A stretch of DNA of 64,000 bases from Dioszegia crocea (taxonomy: Eukaryota > Basidiomycota > Tremellomycetes > Tremellales > Bulleribasidiaceae), in contig BCKK01000003.1 in assembly GCA_001600615.1 (NCBI GenBank), positions 632,500 through 696,499 on the forward strand, written 5' to 3'. This document shows, piece by piece, positions 20,974-31,804 of the stretch (within the stretch, counting starts at the first letter, position 1; each line of letters begins with the position of its first letter). The position numbers were made by a program, and so were the translations under genes. The notes beneath the pieces were generated by a model, which was not told where the DNA came from, did no database searches, and saw only the letters and a program-made list of their open reading frames with translations.

Positions 20974-22856
20974 ATGGTCACGCAGACAGAAAGATCCAAA
21001 GGATCGGCCGCACAGGGCACAAAGCAGAAAGTCGTCATTGTCGGTTCTGGTGCGCTTTGCTTTCCTCGATAGCATTGGCGAGATCTGACGTGCAATTCAG
21101 GCATCTATGGGATATCGACCGCGCTTTACATGCTGAAAGATGGGAACTACGATGTCACTGTGCTTGATAAGTGTGGGATCCTCCCGGCGCCCGATGCGGC
21201 CAGTACAGGTAAGTCTAGCTCCTTCCTCTCCTCCTTCCCCTGCTCTCTGGCACATATCCATCTACTCTTTTCTCAAGGGACATGAGCTGATTAAGCCAGA
21301 CATAAACAAGGTATCTCACTCCGACCCTGTCGTGTGTATACCGTCATCCGATTGCTCACGCTGCAGATCATCCGCGCGGGCGACTATGCCGATCCACAAT
21401 TGGCTAAACTTGCTATAGAAGCGGTACAGATGTGGAAACTCCCAGAATGGGAGGGGACATATCACGAGTAGGCTTTCTTCCTCTCCTCTCTTCTGAATAG
21501 TAGCGCTAGGACTCACCCTCCAGATCCGGCGTGATGTGTCTGTCCGCAACTGCCAGTGACTCCGGTGCACACTTTGTCAACTCAGCCTACTTAAATTGCA
21601 CCGCCAACAACTTACCCTGTGCGAAGCTCCACTCGGCACAAGAGATCCAGGCGGCTTTGAGGGCGCGGACGACGGTGCCTATTGGAGAGTTTGAGGGGAG
21701 GATGGGGTATATGAACCCTACGGGAGGCTGGGCGGAGAGTGGGCGTGCGCTTGCGGTTGGGATCAAGCGGGTACGCCAGGAAGGAGGGACAGTCAGGGCT
21801 GGAGCGGAAGTGGTGGGTCTTGTCAAAGACGGGAGGAAGGTGAAGGGGGTGAGGCTTGAGGGTGGGGAGGAAGTACTGGGAGATTTGGTTCTGGTGAGTT
21901 GAGATGCTATCCGTGGCGGATGACGCAGCTAATGAGGCAGATTACAGCTGGAGCTTGGTGCGTGGCCCGCCAATTAATCATGAGCCTAACTGACCAGGCA
22001 GGTCTCCTTCGTTGTGCGCTTCTGAAGGCGTGTCAGCAGCTCTACCGGACGTAGTAGCAACCGGGTAGGCTTCCTTCCACAGAGTTGCATCCAACGGGCA
22101 TAGTAGCTAAATCCTCCAGTCAGAGCGTAGCCACAATCCAACTTTCGCCAGAAGAAGTGGAACGATATTCCAAGAACCCAGTAGTAAGTTCTCAGTCACT
22201 CTACAAGCAGTCCAGCACTAATGACCCAGATCTTCAACCTAGATAACGGCTTCTACCTCTTCCCTCCCAACCCGGACGGTCTCATCAAAGTCGCCACTCA
22301 CGCCGCGGGGTATACGAACCCTATCGGTCCATCCTCCGCTTCCGTCCCGCAGACTAAACTCACATCGGGGGCGGAATCAGGTGCGATCCCGCGCGAGTCA
22401 TTGGCGCGTCTGAGGAAAGGGCTCGGGGAACATTTCCCAGAGCTTAAAGATCGGGATTTCGTTACTACGCGATTATGTTGGTGAGCCCTTGCGTTTACGC
22501 TTCAGATTGCGGGAATGCTGACTTTCTTCTAGGTACGCCGACACGCCCACTGGAGATTGGTTAATCGACTATCACCCAGAATACGATAATCTCTTCATTG
22601 CGTCTGGGGACTCTGGTGAGCTGTCCCAAACCATGCGGTGTTAGGTCAATCACTGACGTGCATAGGACATGGCTTCAAGTTCACCCCAAACATCGGACGA
22701 GAGATCTTGCACATCATCCAGCGGAAAGGCGATCCAGAGTATACTCGTCGTTGGGCATTTGGTGGCTGTCCCAACTCAGATTCAGACGAGAGGTTCGGGG
22801 AGAGACAGGAGCTTAGGGCTGAAGATCTTATCGGGCCTGAGGACCTCAAGGGTTGA
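20974..22856 (+). CDS. FAD-dependent fructosyl amino acid oxidase / sarcosine-oxidase family enzyme
   Basis: Eleven exons sum to 444 aa (first 20974-21049, last 22666-22856). Residues 20-32 (VVIVGSGIYGIST) are the GxGxxG dinucleotide-binding motif, followed by VTVLDK and a DAAST motif near position 60, as in amadoriases and peroxisomal sarcosine/pipecolate oxidases. The C-terminal part has ITAGAWSPSL, RLCWYADTPTGDWLIDYHP and FIASGDSGHGFKFTPNIGRE, the conserved Cys for covalent FAD (LCWYADTP) and the FAD-binding SGHGFKF box. Such enzymes oxidise N-alkylated amino acids to release the amino acid and H2O2. No C-terminal SKL-type peroxisomal signal is visible (ends EDLKG). Exon 3 is an 11-nt microexon (21300-21310). 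Fructosyl-amino-acid oxidase is the closest match by length and motifs; pipecolate/sarcosine specificity cannot be excluded. Confidence 0.85.
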
Positions 22857-23016
22857 CCCTGGGGAAACAGCTCGGACTATCGACCGGCGTGTGTATTGGA
22901 TGCATAGCATAGCTATCCAAGCGCACAAGGCGCCCTAGCCTTTACCCTGGATGCGTTCGACGAGCTTCATCTGCATTTCTGAAACTCCACGCACGGACTG
23001 ATTTTGGCTGGGCAAG

Positions 23017-23054
23017 ATCGTCGGCCGAGATTTCGGGCGATGTCGGCCGACGAT
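23017..23054. repeat. Perfect 12-bp inverted repeat (hairpin)
   Basis: ATCGTCGGCCGA at 23017-23028 and its reverse complement at 23043-23054, with a 14-bp spacer, about 160 bp beyond the oxidase stop codon. It could be part of the 3' untranslated region or a binding site; too distant and without a U-tract to be called a terminator. Confidence 0.8.
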
Positions 23055-23274
23055 TCCCCCACTCTGATCCATCACTGAATCGCTTGAAATTTTGCACCAT
23101 GCTTAACAGGGTGTTTTGAGCCTAGTAAATTCGCTGAATCTGCATATATGCACAAGAGCATTGATCCCCGGATCTTTGCAGAAGTCGCAGAGCGTTTTGA
23201 GACAAATTTTCACCATCGGCAACGCATTCCGACAACCATCAGCCTGGCTCACGGCATCCTGTTCCGGATGTAGC

Positions 23275-23584
23275 CGATTCAGCGATAACATATAACTGCA
23301 CCACACCATAATGATAATTGCACCACACTCCTAAGGAGAGTTACCGCTTTCGGTAATCTGTAGAGTTCCGGGGGACCACCAAAATCCCAACTTTGAGCGT
23401 TCCTCATGCAACTCTATGCATACAAAGTCCCAAATATTAATCGATATTCGGACTCCCAGACACCTACATGTATAGTGTAGCAATTTTCAAAATAAAATGT
23501 TGATGCATGCACAAGTTACTAAGTGAAAAAGTGTGGTGCAGTTATAATTAACGTGTGGTGCAGTTATATGTTATCCGATTCAGC
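23275..23584. mobile_element. MITE-like nonautonomous DNA transposon with 9-bp target duplication
   Basis: Element at 23284-23575 (292 bp). Its ends are perfect inverted copies over 23 bp, GATAACATATAACTGCACCA then CAC, and each end carries a second internal ATAAYTGCACCACAC copy 15-22 bp further in. The 9-bp direct repeat CGATTCAGC stands on both sides (23275-23283 and 23576-23584). The interior is A/T-rich compared with the flanks and has no coding potential. A 9-bp duplication with long terminal repeats is what Mutator-like elements make, so this is a candidate MULE-derived MITE. It inserted in the spacer between the oxidase gene and the MFS gene, about 190 bp before the MFS start codon. 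Confidence 0.88.
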
Positions 23585-23775
23585 CAATATATTGAGCCAT
23601 ATTTGAAACGACGACTCCGATGACTCTGTCTTTCTTGTCACTTCTCCATCTGTACCTTTGCCAGCCTGTAGCATATTTCTCTTGACGGCTCATCAACCTT
23701 TCATTTGCACTCTGCCCCATCACACCTCCTCCACCCTTCCCCCACCCCCTGTCGCAAGTTTTTCACCCATCGGAG

Positions 23776-26135
23776 ATGTCCGAACCACCTCGACCGCCCC
23801 ACCCTTTGCCTTCCGCTGCTGCTGTTGACCCCATTCAGCCCGGTCCAGAACCGACCATCACAGAGAAGCTGGAGAGACGGCCCTCGCGTCTTGCCAACCT
23901 GCCCCTTGTCCGCTCGACGGACACTCACCCACCCCATCATGCCCATTTCGACATATCGGAAGGCGGACCTGACTCAGCGACTGACTCGCGCGACTACTCG
24001 CCTCCGCCAAGTCCACATCATGAGCCTCGGCACCGCCAACATGGTGAACGCAAGCACAAGCCGGTGATAGATATAGAGCACGTACCGGTGGATGATGATC
24101 CAAGAGATTGGTCGAACGGCAAGAAGAACTTTGTGATGGTTCTGTTGACAGTATCTGTGGTATGTCTCACCTATCGTTTGCGAAAGTCGTATGCTGACTT
24201 GTCAGCTCGGTCCTCTGATCGCGCCGAGTATCTACAATCCGGTCATCGACGATGTGCAGGCGGATCTTAATGCCACACAAACTCAGATCGGTCTCAGTAT
24301 TTCGATGTATATCTTGTAAGTACGCGTTGGTACATCATTGTTCCACAGCTGACGTCTCAGGTTTCAAGGATGCGTACCAGTCCTCTGGGCCTCAATAGCG
24401 GAGATTACAGGTCGCAAGATTGTCTACCTCGTATCATACGGTGTGAGTGTCTGCCCCTAAAAGCAGGATAACGCTGATTGTCAGATCTACTTTATCGGAT
24501 CTCTTGTCGGATCGAGAGCGACCAATATGCCTCTTTTCATCGTCATGAGGTGTCTGCAGGCTTGCGGTTCTTCAGCTGTAGTCGCCGTCGGTGCTGGGTC
24601 CCTTGCGGACATGTTTGAGGTACATGAGCGGGGACAGAAGCTGGGCGTTTTCTACGGGATGCCACTGGTCGGGCCCGCTATCGGACCTCTCATTGGCGGA
24701 GCTCTCGGGACTGTAAGTTCTCATCGTCTCTGCTCGGATCAATGCTGACTTATAAGGCTTTCGGCTGGCGATCAGCACTATACTTCCTCGCTGCCTATGC
24801 TGCCGTTGTGGGTCTCCTCTTCCTCGCTTTCCCCGACACATGGCGTCGCGAGCGATCACGCGTCTACCAAAAGGCCATGGAGCGAGCCGTCAGGCGTGCG
24901 ATACATAATGACGAGGCCAAGGAGAAGAAGCGTGTACGAAAGATTAGTCGCGGTCTGTCGTCTACTGCTACCACGCCACCTACGACCGGTTTCCCCAGTC
25001 CTGCGCTGAGTAGGAGGGGGAGTATGGTCGAGGAGGACATCGTGCCCAGCTCTGAGCCTGTACATGTGCAGGTCGACGAGGAAAAGGGAGTGGTGGTCGT
25101 CAAGCGGAAATGGTGGCAGTTCGGGAAGAAGAAGGTGGAAGAGGAGCATGAAAAGATTCGGCCTGGATGGAGAGATATCAACCCTTTCCCTCAAATGTGG
25201 AGTATCTTCCATCAGCCAACGAACGCTGTTGTCCTCTTTGCTTCTGGTGAGTCGATACAAGGTAGGCTGGGCTGTAGCTGATGCTCCCAGGTATTCTGTT
25301 CGCTGCTCAATACACCATTGTCTATACTGCTTCAGTCACCCTCGCCGCTGCGCCATACAGCTACAACCCTTTGAACATCGGTCTGGTCATTCTCAGCTTC
25401 GGCGTCGGCAGTATGGCGGGTTCCATCGGCGGTGGACGGTATAGCGATATCATCCTGCGTCGCCTCAAAGCAAAGAACGGAGGTGTCAGCCAGCCAGAGG
25501 TGAGTCCTACGGCAACGCACGGTATAGATTACCAGCGCTGATTTCCCCTCAGATGCGTCTCAAGAGCACCATCCCAGCTGTCCCAATCGTCGTCGCATCG
25601 TTCCTCGCCTATGGATGGACGGCAGATAAGAAGGTTCACATTAGCGCAACGGTCATCACTCTCTTCATGTGTGGTCTATCTCTCATGTACGTCTCCACCT
25701 ACAGCGCCTCAGGCAAAGCTGACGATCGTAGGATGATCTACGCTTCCACCCTAGCATACCTTGTCGACTCGAATCCCGGTCGATCAGCCGGAGCAGTGAG
25801 CTGCAACTCTTTCGTCCGGGGCTCGCTTGGCTGTATCCTATCGCAAGTCGCCATTCCCATTCAGATGGCAATCGGGGAAGGAGGACTCTACTCTATCGTC
25901 GCCGGGCTGTTAGCGGTCAGTACGGCTTGTCTGTTATTCATAGCCGGTAGGTCCTTTATTTCCATTTTGGTGAGTGTGTGCTGACCGATCAGCGAGGGGA
26001 GAGAGTTGGCGTCAGCCAGAACATCGGTGGCCATGGGAAAAGCGGGAGGAGTCGGCATTCTCGGGAGATGAGAAGTCGAGTTTGGAGGAGCCGAGTTCGG
26101 GCACTCAGACCGAATCTCGCCGTCAGGAATCGTGA
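23776..26135 (+). CDS. MFS drug/polyamine-type exporter (DHA1, Qdr/Dtr-like)
   Basis: Nine exons (23776-24159, 24206-24315, 24361-24442, 24485-24712, 24757-25246, 25291-25499, 25553-25686, 25732-25946, 25993-26135) give 664 aa. After a Pro-rich cytosolic N-terminus of about 115 aa, DPRDWSNGKKNFVM leads into helix 1. Family landmarks are LASIAEITGRKIVYLVSYG-like text (WASIAEITGRKIVY, motif A region), MRCLQACGSSAVVAVGAGSL and GPAIGPLIGGAL (the antiporter motif C in helix 5). Twelve helices are split by a long charged loop of about 120 aa (RRERSRVYQ to RPGWRDINPF). Relatives export drugs, polyamines, bisformyl-dityrosine or amino acids; the substrate cannot be told. The intron at 25687-25731 would also read through in frame but has a good donor, branch site and acceptor. 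Confidence 0.88.
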
Positions 26136-26525
26136 TTCCTGTTTCTCATCATCATATTGTTGCCATCATGTAGGATCTTGTGCAAGTTGCGTCTGCGAAG
26201 CGAGTTGGCCGCGCCATCGCAACAGGAGCCCGGGAGGTCGGAATCCCGCTGCTATTCGCCATGGAGCGTGGACTTACACGCTGCGACTCTGGCTCCTATG
26301 CTTGTCATGTTGTATCTGGTATTGGGAGCCCTTCGTTGTCAAACTGAGCAAGTACCGTACGCGACTCACCCTACTGCTTGTAGATCCAGGTGATACAGGT
26401 CGGAATTGCCTCTTTGGGAAATGTATTGGGTGGCGGGATTTGCCGCTTGCGGATGGCATCAACAACCCAATCATGCCTATAGATTGGCCACTTCATCTAT
26501 CACATATACCCACCTCCCATCCATC
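26136..26525. other. Intergenic region, MFS 3' flank and HMG-gene promoter
   Basis: Nothing supported; short frames on both strands only. Confidence 0.5.
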
Positions 26526-27343
26526 ATGTTTAGCGTCATCAAGCAGACCGCTTCCATCGCTCCTGCCAGTTCCAGGTTGGCCCGCAACTTCGGGGCGACG
26601 GCCGTTCAGTTGAAGAAACGAGGTATGTCGCGTCGCGTGCCGCTGCCGTTTCCGTTTCCGACTGAGACACATACCGTGTACTGACGTTCTCAGACCCGTC
26701 CGTCCCCACTGTCCCCAAGGGCCCGGCATCATCCTACACCCTCTTTGTCAAAGACTGGTTCCCTGCCAATAGGGCTCAGCATGCCGGTCCCGAAGGCAAA
26801 TTCGACATGAAGACCATCGCCAGCGCCATGGGCTCGGCTTGGACCGCTCTGACCGACACGGACAAGCAGTCGTATGCCGACAAAGCCAAGGAGTTGCGGA
26901 AGACTTTCGAGTCAGACTACAAGAAGTGGTACACTGCCCTTGACAAGGACGCCATCAAGTCTATCGAGGCGGCCACGGGGAAGAAGCTGCCGCCACCCGG
27001 AGGCAAGAAGGCGAAGAAGGTGGAGGATTTAGAACGTCCTGGAAACCCTGGACGACCTCTCACGGCGTTCTTTGAGTTCTTGAAGGAGTACAGGGGCGGA
27101 GAAGGTCAGGGCATGTCCATGACGGATACGGCGAAGAGCGCGGGCGAGAAGTGGAGGGAGATGAGCGATGATGAAAAGAAGGTAAGTTCAAACAATCTAT
27201 AAAGAGATGTGGTGGCATGGTCTTTGGGCCGGAGATCTATTCCGATGGACTGATGGACACGAGGCTGACTTATTTAGCCATACAGAGATTCTGCCGCTGA
27301 GGGCAAATCGAAATACGTCGAGTGGCAGAAGACCCTACAATAG
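26526..27343 (+). CDS. Mitochondrial HMG-box DNA-packaging protein (Abf2/TFAM-like)
   Basis: Three exons (26526-26622, 26694-27181, 27278-27343) give 216 aa. Residues 1-32 (MFSVIKQTASIAPASSRLAR then NFGATAVQLKKR) are Arg/Lys/Ser-rich without acids, a typical mitochondrial presequence. Two HMG boxes follow: box 1 (about 40-110, PKGPASSYTLFVKDWFP to DYKKWY) and box 2 (about 145-212, PGNPGRPLTAFFEFLKEYR to YVEWQK), separated by a Lys/Pro/Gly linker. This layout is that of yeast Abf2 and animal TFAM, which bend and coat mitochondrial DNA. Start chosen because it gives the presequence. Confidence 0.9.
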
Positions 27344-27961
27344 GCTCGGAATGGATGTGAATATCAGGAGGGTAGCGGAATCAGGGAAGAGCGGAGCCCA
27401 GCTTGTTGGCATAAGCGTCTGCAGGGCCCAGGAGTATACATACTTTCGCGGGAATTCGAGGTCGGGAGAGGCTCACAAAGGCCCGGGGGGAAGGTAGATG
27501 TATGATATTCTCAACCAGCAGCGATGAACACCTCTCACCTATCATGCCACTGGGCGATCATACAGATCCATACATCCTGAGCATCAGACCCATTGACCCA
27601 AGCCTTGAGATCAGTCAGAGATGGGGAACATCCCCATCATAGTCGAAATGTGACCCTTTCCAACGGAAGCCGTTACCGTGCCTGAAAATAGTCGTGCCAG
27701 CTGGCAAAAGTCGAAATACGATCGAGCACTTTCTCACTCCTACCTATAAAGCCGGCGAGGATCTTCTTTGAACATCGCATCGCCAGCTCTCGCATCAGAC
27801 AGAACGCTCGGGACCTAATAGAGACCTAGAAAATTTGCCAATCAGATCGAGTGAATTCGCCCCATCGCCTCTTCTAGACCGCACGTTCGAAGAGCTTAGT
27901 TCTCAACCGGCATCAACATCGACCACCTCTCTAGGACAGGGCGAAAGAAGTATAGTCCATC
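27344..27961. other. Intergenic region upstream of MTHFR
   Basis: Same-strand spacer of 618 bp with no gene. It contains the MTHFR promoter and leader, which ends in a purine-rich run before the start codon. Confidence 0.5.
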
Positions 27962-30368
27962 ATGAAGATCACTGAGAAGCTTGCTAAGGCGGAGAGGGAG
28001 GGACGGACTTTTTGGAGTTTCGAGTTTTTCCCACCGAGGACGGCACAGGTATGTTCACCATTCTGGGAGTTTGGGTCCAAGCGAATCGATAGAGTTCAAG
28101 TCATGCCAATTGTAGCTGGGAAGATGTTGTATCCGGGTTCAGGGATCATGCTGAACTCCTAAGGGCCTACAAAATCTGTATGATCGGATAGAGCGAATGC
28201 GGGAGCTTGGTCCGGAATTTATCGATATCACTTGGTGAGCTCCTCCTACAGTTGTGCTGCGCGGAGAAGTGCTGATGTCTCAGGGGAGCTGGAGGCAAGA
28301 ACGCCGATTTGACTTCATCGCTTGTGCAGGTATGCCAAGAGACGATCGGTATTGAGTGTTGTATGCACCTGTGCTGCACCGAGAGTGAGTTCACGATCAC
28401 TTGTGATGATGCACCGAGCTGACTCTACAGTGCCCGCCGAGAAAGTCAAAGAGGCATTAGTCGTATGTTGTGCTCTCCGGTTCGTATTAGAGTCGCAGCT
28501 CACATAACCAGAAAGCCAAAGCCCACGGCTGCCAAAACATCCTCGCACTCCGAGGTGACCCCGTCGCTGGTAAGGCCACCTGGGAGCCCACCCCGGGAGG
28601 CTTCACAAACGCCATCGACCTAGTCAAGTATATCCACGAGACACACCCTGGAGACTTTTGCGTCGCGGTTGCTGGGTTCCCACAAGGTCATCCAGAAAGT
28701 CCCGACACTCCCGAAGGCCGACAACAGGAGATTGATTGGCTGAAGGCCAAAGTTGACGCGGGCGCCGATTTCATCTTTACCCAACTCTTCTACGATACTG
28801 AAATCTTCTTCGACTGGGTCAGGCGTGTCCGAGCTGCCGGAATCACGGTCCCGATTATCCCTGGTATCATGCCTATTCAGAATTGGGAGAAGTTTCAGAA
28901 ATGGGTTGAGAGGGAGAAGATTATCGTCCCTCCTCATTTCTACGAACGGCTCAATCCTATCAAGGGCGACGACGAGAAAGTTCGGCAGGTCGGGACGGAG
29001 CTCGTGGGTGATATGTGTCGGGCGATCTTGGCCCATGAGGAATCAGGGATTAAAGGGTTACACGTGTATACGTTGAATTTGGAGAAGGGGGCGAAGATGC
29101 TGTTGAAGGAGTTGGGATTGGAGGGGAGAAGAGAGGCAATCGCACCATTGCCATGGAGACCTAGTTTGACACCTCACCGACGTGGCGAGTCTATAAGACC
29201 GATCTTCTGGGCGAACCGCGTGCAGAGTTATCTGTCAAGAAGTGAGTCGATCTGCGCATAATCTGGGAGCGGCTTTGCTGACTACCTGCAGCGGACGACT
29301 GGGACGAGTTCCCGAACGGTCGATGGGGAGATTCTCGGTCGCCAGCTTACGGTGACTTGGACGGATATCCAGTGTCGATCGGTACCAGCGTAAGCTGACT
29401 TGTCCTTAAATTGGACGCTGAAGCTGACATCAACAGAGCTCTGACGCTGAGACCCTATGGGGCACCCCTACCACGCCTGAAGACCTCTCAGCGCTCTTTG
29501 CGCGATTCTGCCGAGGCGATCTGGCCAAACTCCCCTGGTCTTCCCAGCCACCGGCGAGCGAGACGAGTGTAATCCAGGACAAGCTCGCGCGCATGAATGA
29601 GATGGGTTACTGGACCATCAACAGTCAGCCCGCCGTCGACGGTGTCCGGTCGGACGACAAGGTGCATGGATGGGGACCACCCGGGGGTTACATCTACCAG
29701 AAGGTGCGTATCTGTCTCTCGATTGTTTGCGTTGACTGAAGCTGATATCCGTAGGCATACCTTGAATTCTTCGTATCTCCCGCTTTACTCTCTCCTCTGA
29801 TTCGTCGGATTGAGCGCGATCCCCGAATCACCTATTACGCCGTCAACAGGCAAGGCGACCTGCGGACCAACACCCATTCTGAGGGGCCCAATGCCGTCAC
29901 TTGGGGTGTCTTCCCGGGCAAGGAGATTGTTCAGCCTACCATCGTGGAAGCAATCAGCTTCATCGCCTGGAAGTGAGTCAAACATCTGTCTCTCATGCGA
30001 GAAGGTAATGGAGTTGAGCTGACACAATCAGGGATGAGGCCTTTGAGCTAGGTCTACAATGGGCACACCTATATCCCGAATCTTCTCCCTCCCGCACCCT
30101 CATTGAAGGCGTAATGAACGACTCATACCTCGTCAACATCGTAGCCAACGACTTCAAACATGGCGACACCATATTCGAGCCTTTCCTCCTTGACGCCTCG
30201 GCGGTGGGACGGGCCGCGACGGATGTGTCAGCGGCGATTAACGGGGTAGCGGGAGGTGTGGTCAGCGGTGCCAAGGCTGCCGCTAGCAACCTGGGCGGCT
30301 TGGTGAATGGTGTCAAGGACATGGTTGTGGGGCAAAAGGAGAATGGGGTGCTGGCCAACGGGCATTGA
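27962..30368 (+). CDS. Methylenetetrahydrofolate reductase
   Basis: Nine exons (27962-28048, 28164-28234, 28284-28384, 28431-28462, 28512-29241, 29292-29389, 29437-29703, 29755-29972, 30032-30368) give 646 aa. The N-terminal TIM barrel has [52 protein letters not shown] and [11 protein letters not shown], the FAD/folate site of eukaryotic MTHFR. The C-terminal half ([43 protein letters not shown] text) is the S-adenosylmethionine-binding regulatory domain. The enzyme reduces 5,10-methylene-THF to 5-methyl-THF for methionine synthesis. The barrel segment usually HLTCTNM reads HLCCTEM here. An Ala/Gly-rich C-terminal tail of about 45 aa is extra. Yeasts have two paralogues (Met12, Met13); which this matches is not decided. 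Confidence 0.95.
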
Positions 30369-31104
30369 GCTCTGAGCTTTGCTGTGTCACAGATCCTCTT
30401 TCCCCTTTTCTTCCACCCTTAGTTTCCTCCCTTTCTTTTCGTTTTGGGCTCCTCCTCTTCACTCCTTGGTCGTCCTCAACGGACACCAATCACGTTCAAC
30501 TCGTGATTCTCCTCTTATCAGAACCTTATATACCCCTTGTTTCAACCATGTTTCATACCCCGCATCGGCGCCATCTGCCTCCAAATATACCCCTACCTAT
30601 AGTTCTCAACAAACTGCTTCTCTATAGACCTTCTTGTAGTTTCCATCAACTGTAGAATACATAGAAGCTCGCTTAAAAGGTACCAACTACCATGTCAGCC
30701 ATCTCATGCAAGTGCATTTGCCTGCCTTTGCCGGGTGGGTTGGTCGTCAAGCTAGCCAAAGGACGCCCACCCTCAATGCACTAGTGTTGGTATCCAAGTG
30801 ACGAGCTGGGCGTCGCCAACGAACATTGACGCGTTGCTGCAGGTCTATGGCAACCGTCATTGCTCGACACTTGACAACGTCAATTAGCCCAAGATTTCCA
30901 TGGTGCAATGGTGCAATATCCATCGAGCAATCCAGTCATTGCAAGAGATGTACGACTGGCTTAGATACCCTGCCCCACCTCTCCCTCGATTATCTCTCGC
31001 ACAACCCTCTACGAGCGCAAATTATTCCCTGCCCACATCTGCTACCACCATCCCTCTACTAAAGCCAAAGCTGTCCTAGCTTCGTACCGACCCAATCAAA
31101 CAAG
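30369..31104. other. Intergenic region, C/T-rich, no supported gene
   Basis: The MTHFR 3' region (30369-30660) is strongly pyrimidine-rich. The rest is promoter for the small gene at 31105. Short frames only. Confidence 0.5.
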
Positions 31105-31588
31105 ATGACTCGCCGCACACCCCCTTCTCCTATATCGCTCCTCCCATCACACATAGCCACACCTCGTACGTCCTCATCTGCCCATCGCCCTCTCAGACCA
31201 ACTAACGACCCCAGCAAGAGATGCCCCCAAATATCACCTCCCAGCCCTCCCCCGTCTTATCCCGCTGATCGACTCCGTCGGCCCCAAATTACGCATCCAC
31301 GCCTTCACAACTCCTGCTTCACCACCCAGCCATCACCGAGTCGAGCCAGCGCGGATGGGCCAAGTCGCCGTTCTCATCCGTGCTCCCGAGCGAGAGGGGC
31401 GCCAAGGGGCTATGCGGGTGGATAGGCGGGCACGGGTGTTGCAAGAGGATGGCGTGGAAAATCGGAGGGAGACAAAGGTGCAGCCGCCGTGGTTGGTTTC
31501 GAGGGGGTTTGATGAGGCTGGAGAAGCGCGGGCGGGAGATATCGGGTTGGCGCCGCTGCAGGAGGCGAGAATCAGGGTCAGGGCGTAG
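31105..31588 (+). CDS. Small basic protein of unknown function
   Basis: Two exons, 31105-31165 and 31215-31588, joined at a clean intron (GTACGT donor, CTAACGACCCCAG end) give 144 aa in one frame. The protein starts MTRRTPPSPISLLPSHIA, continues HLPALPRLIPLIDSVGPKLR and is Arg-rich to its end (RIRVRA). I do not recognise a domain. The basic, Pro-rich N-terminus might be a mitochondrial presequence, as in small ribosomal proteins, but this is a guess. It converges on the ornithine aminotransferase gene. Confidence 0.6.
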
Positions 31589-31804
31589 GATAGGGAGGAT
31601 TGTATAGTAGCCTATAGTCAGTTGTATAGCGAAGAACTGGGGAAGGCCTGCACGTCTGGCACGAAATGCAATCCCCGACAGTAAGCGCCGGAATGGGTCC
31701 TCCAGATCCTTCATGGACGGTTCATCTTTGCATTGCGTTCATGATTTCGACAACCTGATTTCGATACAAGGGTAAGACAAGATACTGGCGAGAAGGGAAT
31801 CTGT

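Larger units (their letters stand above)
22857..23775. other. Intergenic region holding hairpin and MITE
   Basis: No gene supported. The stretch 23585-23775 is the remaining promoter/leader of the MFS gene and is C/T-rich just before its start. Confidence 0.6.
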
